Source: an uncultured Solobacterium sp. (GTDB lineage: Bacteria > Bacillota_I > Bacilli_A > Erysipelotrichales > Erysipelotrichaceae). From it: a stretch of 8,059 nucleotides of DNA. The DNA is taken from NCBI GenBank assembly GCA_937895985.1, contig CALBKL010000278.1:1-8059 (forward strand), in the 5' to 3' direction. How positions within the stretch are numbered: the stretch's first letter is position 1; the number at the start of each line of letters is the position of its first letter. Made by a program: the position numbers and the translations under genes. The notes beneath the pieces were generated by a model. It was not told where the DNA came from. It worked only from the letters and a program-made list of their open reading frames with translations, and did not search any database. This document shows, in pieces, positions 6,545-8,059 of this stretch.

Positions 6545-7255
6545 TTACATTGCGGCTTTAAGCTTATTTAAGATTTCTTCTTTTGTAAGTTTAAAGTCAT
6601 CGTGTCCACGTAAATAATATGCAAAATCTAATCCCTCCAAAAATTGAATAAAGGATGTTAAACGTGCTGGATCATACTGACTATTATTATCGTAATAATC
6701 TTCATATTCGGCATCAGCCGCAATCAAAACCTTCTCTTCTTCCACATAATACAAAACGGCATCACGTGTATGTGGCGTATCTGTATGAATCCCCCTTACG
6801 TGAATATCTCCTAAATCAATTACAATTTCAGAGTCAAATGTAATATCTGCTTCACGAACCTGTATCATACCAATATCGGCATACTGCTTATGCATACAGT
6901 CATAACAAAACTGAATATCTTCTCCAGTCTTCAAACGTTCTTGCATCGCCTCTTCTCTCCATTCCCAATTCTTTACTCTTTTTAAGTATACATTGGTCTT
7001 TGCAGAAGCAATCACCGGTACATTACAAGCAACCATACCAAAGGTATGGTCCCAGTGCCAATGTGTAATCGCTAAAAGCTTAGGTTCCTTCAAACTTAAA
7101 TCTTTTACTTCAGATAAAAATCTATGATAGTTTTCAGGACTATTTCCTGCATCAATCTGTAAGTTCATCTTTGAACCATGTATTAAATAAATATATGGTT
7201 GATCTGTTTCTGGATTATTGTCCATGTAATAAATATGATCAGTAAATTTCTTCAT
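6545..7255 (-). CDS. Metallo-beta-lactamase-fold hydrolase
   Basis: A 236-residue protein with a complete set of metallo-beta-lactamase-fold metal ligands: THWHWDH gives H65, H67, D69 and H70; H162 lies in TPHTRDAV, D181 in LIAADAE and H218 in LRGHDD. A two-metal (usually zinc) hydrolase is therefore expected, but the substrate cannot be told from the sequence. No signal peptide is visible, so it is probably cytoplasmic. Between the first ligand cluster and H162 is CYDCMH (117-122), a CxxCxH-like element that may be chance. The ATG at 7255 is chosen because AAAGGGG lies about five bases upstream and the protein begins MKKFTDHIYY. An upstream start near 7309 would add residues overlapping the transporter gene. 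The start is two bases after the transporter stop and the ribosome binding site lies within that gene's end, so the two are surely cotranscribed. They may act on the same compound, which is inference. Confidence 0.88.
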   Translation of the reverse strand: MKKFTDHIYYMDNNPETDQPYIYLIHGSKMNLQIDAGNSPENYHRFLSEVKDLSLKEPKLLAITHWHWDHTFGMVACNVPVIASAKTNVYLKRVKNWEWREEAMQERLKTGEDIQFCYDCMHKQYADIGMIQVREADITFDSEIVIDLGDIHVRGIHTDTPHTRDAVLYYVEEEKVLIAADAEYEDYYDNNSQYDPARLTSFIQFLEGLDFAYYLRGHDDFKLTKEEILNKLKAAM

Positions 7256-7257
7256 AG

Positions 7258-8059
7258 TTACCCCTTTGTATTCTGTATACCTGTAAAGGCAATCATTGTA
7301 CCGATACAAGATAAGATGGCTCCAACAAGTAATGCATGTGATATACCACTAAAGTCAATTAACCATCCACCAATGATTGAGGAAAATACAGCTCCACCAG
7401 TTTGCATCAAATTGAACATCATCTGTGCTTTTACTGTATCCTTTTTGTCAATAATAATATTTGCATATTGCACAGATGCAGGAATATATAGCGCAAAAGA
7501 AACAACCTGCAAAGCAAACCCAAATGTTAATGTCATTAATGATGGTGAAAGCCACACAATAATTGCTTTTGCACTAAACATCATCATAGAAAATAAGAGT
7601 AATGAAGATACTTTAAAACGTTGACTAATCTCTTTAAACCCTATCATTCCTGGAAGTTCCATGAGAGCCATAAAGGCAATCAAATATCCCATCTCACGAT
7701 GGTCTCCACCAACATTGCGTACGATAGATATTGTAAAGTTTGTGATAAAAGCATGTGCATAATAGATAAATAACATCGCAATGGATAAAAGCATGAACTT
7801 CGGATTTTCTTTGAAGAAAACAAGCAACGTGCTAGATTTCTGATCCGTCAAATCATTTGTAGACTCATACGTAGTATGGATACGATGACGTGTTATATAT
7901 ATGCATAAAATAATTATTAAAAATGTAATGATAAATAATGCAGTTGGAATAGATTTCATACCAATTCTTTCAATGAGAATACCCATCGCTGCAGAAAGAA
8001 TCGCAAAAAACAATGAGCCTCCTGCACGACACAAGCCAAAGTTAATCTTAGTCTTAGAG
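7258..8059 (-). CDS. Major facilitator superfamily transporter, C-terminal part (runs off right edge)
   Basis: The frame stays open to the right edge, so this is the C-terminal 266 residues of a longer integral membrane protein; no start lies in the window. It opens with KTKINFGLCRAGGSLFFAI, resembling the loop and helix of MFS proteins related to the LacY/MFS_1-like group (typical pattern FGxxRxxGSL). About eight hydrophobic segments can be seen at residues 14-30, 38-56, 88-112, 122-141, 150-168, 173-200, 213-234 and 240-261. They fit helices 5-12 of a 12-helix carrier. The polar stretch at about 57-87 matches the usual central cytoplasmic loop. QTGGAVFSSIIGGWLID near the end is typical of helix 11. 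The family moves small solutes by proton coupling; the substrate is not evident and could be a sugar or a drug. It precedes the hydrolase gene by two bases. Confidence 0.88.
   Translation of the reverse strand, partial: SKTKINFGLCRAGGSLFFAILSAAMGILIERIGMKSIPTALFIITFLIIILCIYITRHRIHTTYESTNDLTDQKSSTLLVFFKENPKFMLLSIAMLFIYYAHAFITNFTISIVRNVGGDHREMGYLIAFMALMELPGMIGFKEISQRFKVSSLLLFSMMMFSAKAIIVWLSPSLMTLTFGFALQVVSFALYIPASVQYANIIIDKKDTVKAQMMFNLMQTGGAVFSSIIGGWLIDFSGISHALLVGAILSCIGTMIAFTGIQNTKG

Noticed and set aside
7256..7309. N-terminal extension of the metallohydrolase
   Set aside because: It would overlap the transporter's end and adds no family-like sequence. ATG at 7255 has a good ribosome binding site.
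7199..7624. Plus-strand frame of 141 codons across the hydrolase-transporter junction
   Set aside because: It is a shadow of two well-supported minus-strand genes, shows no recognisable domain and has no ribosome binding site.
1..8059. CRISPR arrays, tRNA or rRNA genes, insertion sequences and prophage or attachment sites
   Set aside because: No regularly spaced repeats, tRNA-like cloverleaf with TTCGA-type arm, terminal inverted repeats or transposase sequence were seen on either strand; coding density leaves almost no room.

Overview
The window looks like an ordinary housekeeping stretch of a low-GC Gram-positive bacterium (Bacillota). The evidence is AT-rich DNA, a PolC-type replicative polymerase, AGGAGG-type ribosome binding sites and tightly packed genes. 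Placement near the Erysipelotrichales or other gut or oral low-GC Firmicutes is a guess from gene style, not something the sequence proves. Every gene I can support is on the minus strand, so transcription runs from high to low coordinates.

In transcription order, the window opens inside a major facilitator transporter (7258-8059, its N-terminal part lies outside). Two bases later comes a metallo-beta-lactamase-fold hydrolase (6545-7255). A 38-base gap carries a perfect extended -10 promoter placed so that transcription should begin at the recG start codon. Then come recG (4533-6506), rnc (3847-4521, TTG start with a perfect Shine-Dalgarno), a galactokinase-family gene (2559-3833) and a HerA/YjgR-type ATPase (1064-2548). 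Gaps here are only 10-13 bases, so these four genes very likely form one operon. A rho-independent terminator at 1029-1058 ends it. After a short promoter region, polC starts at 942 and runs off the left edge, with its N-terminal domains, OB fold and the first PHP metal-binding motif visible.

The genes cover replication (PolC), fork and recombination repair (RecG), RNA processing (RNase III), sugar phosphorylation (GalK-like) and transport (MFS). They do not form one pathway. The recG-rnc core resembles a remnant of the larger Bacillus-type recG...rnc cluster, with the fatty-acid genes absent and a sugar kinase plus an ATPase downstream.

I found no RNA gene, CRISPR array, insertion sequence or attachment site, and no gene-free stretch over 300 bases. 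I do not see a new multi-gene system. The items worth a second look are the likely leaderless recG mRNA, two unusual residues in RecG helicase motifs II and VI, and a reciprocal Asn/Glu swap in the sugar-binding signature of the galactokinase-like protein.
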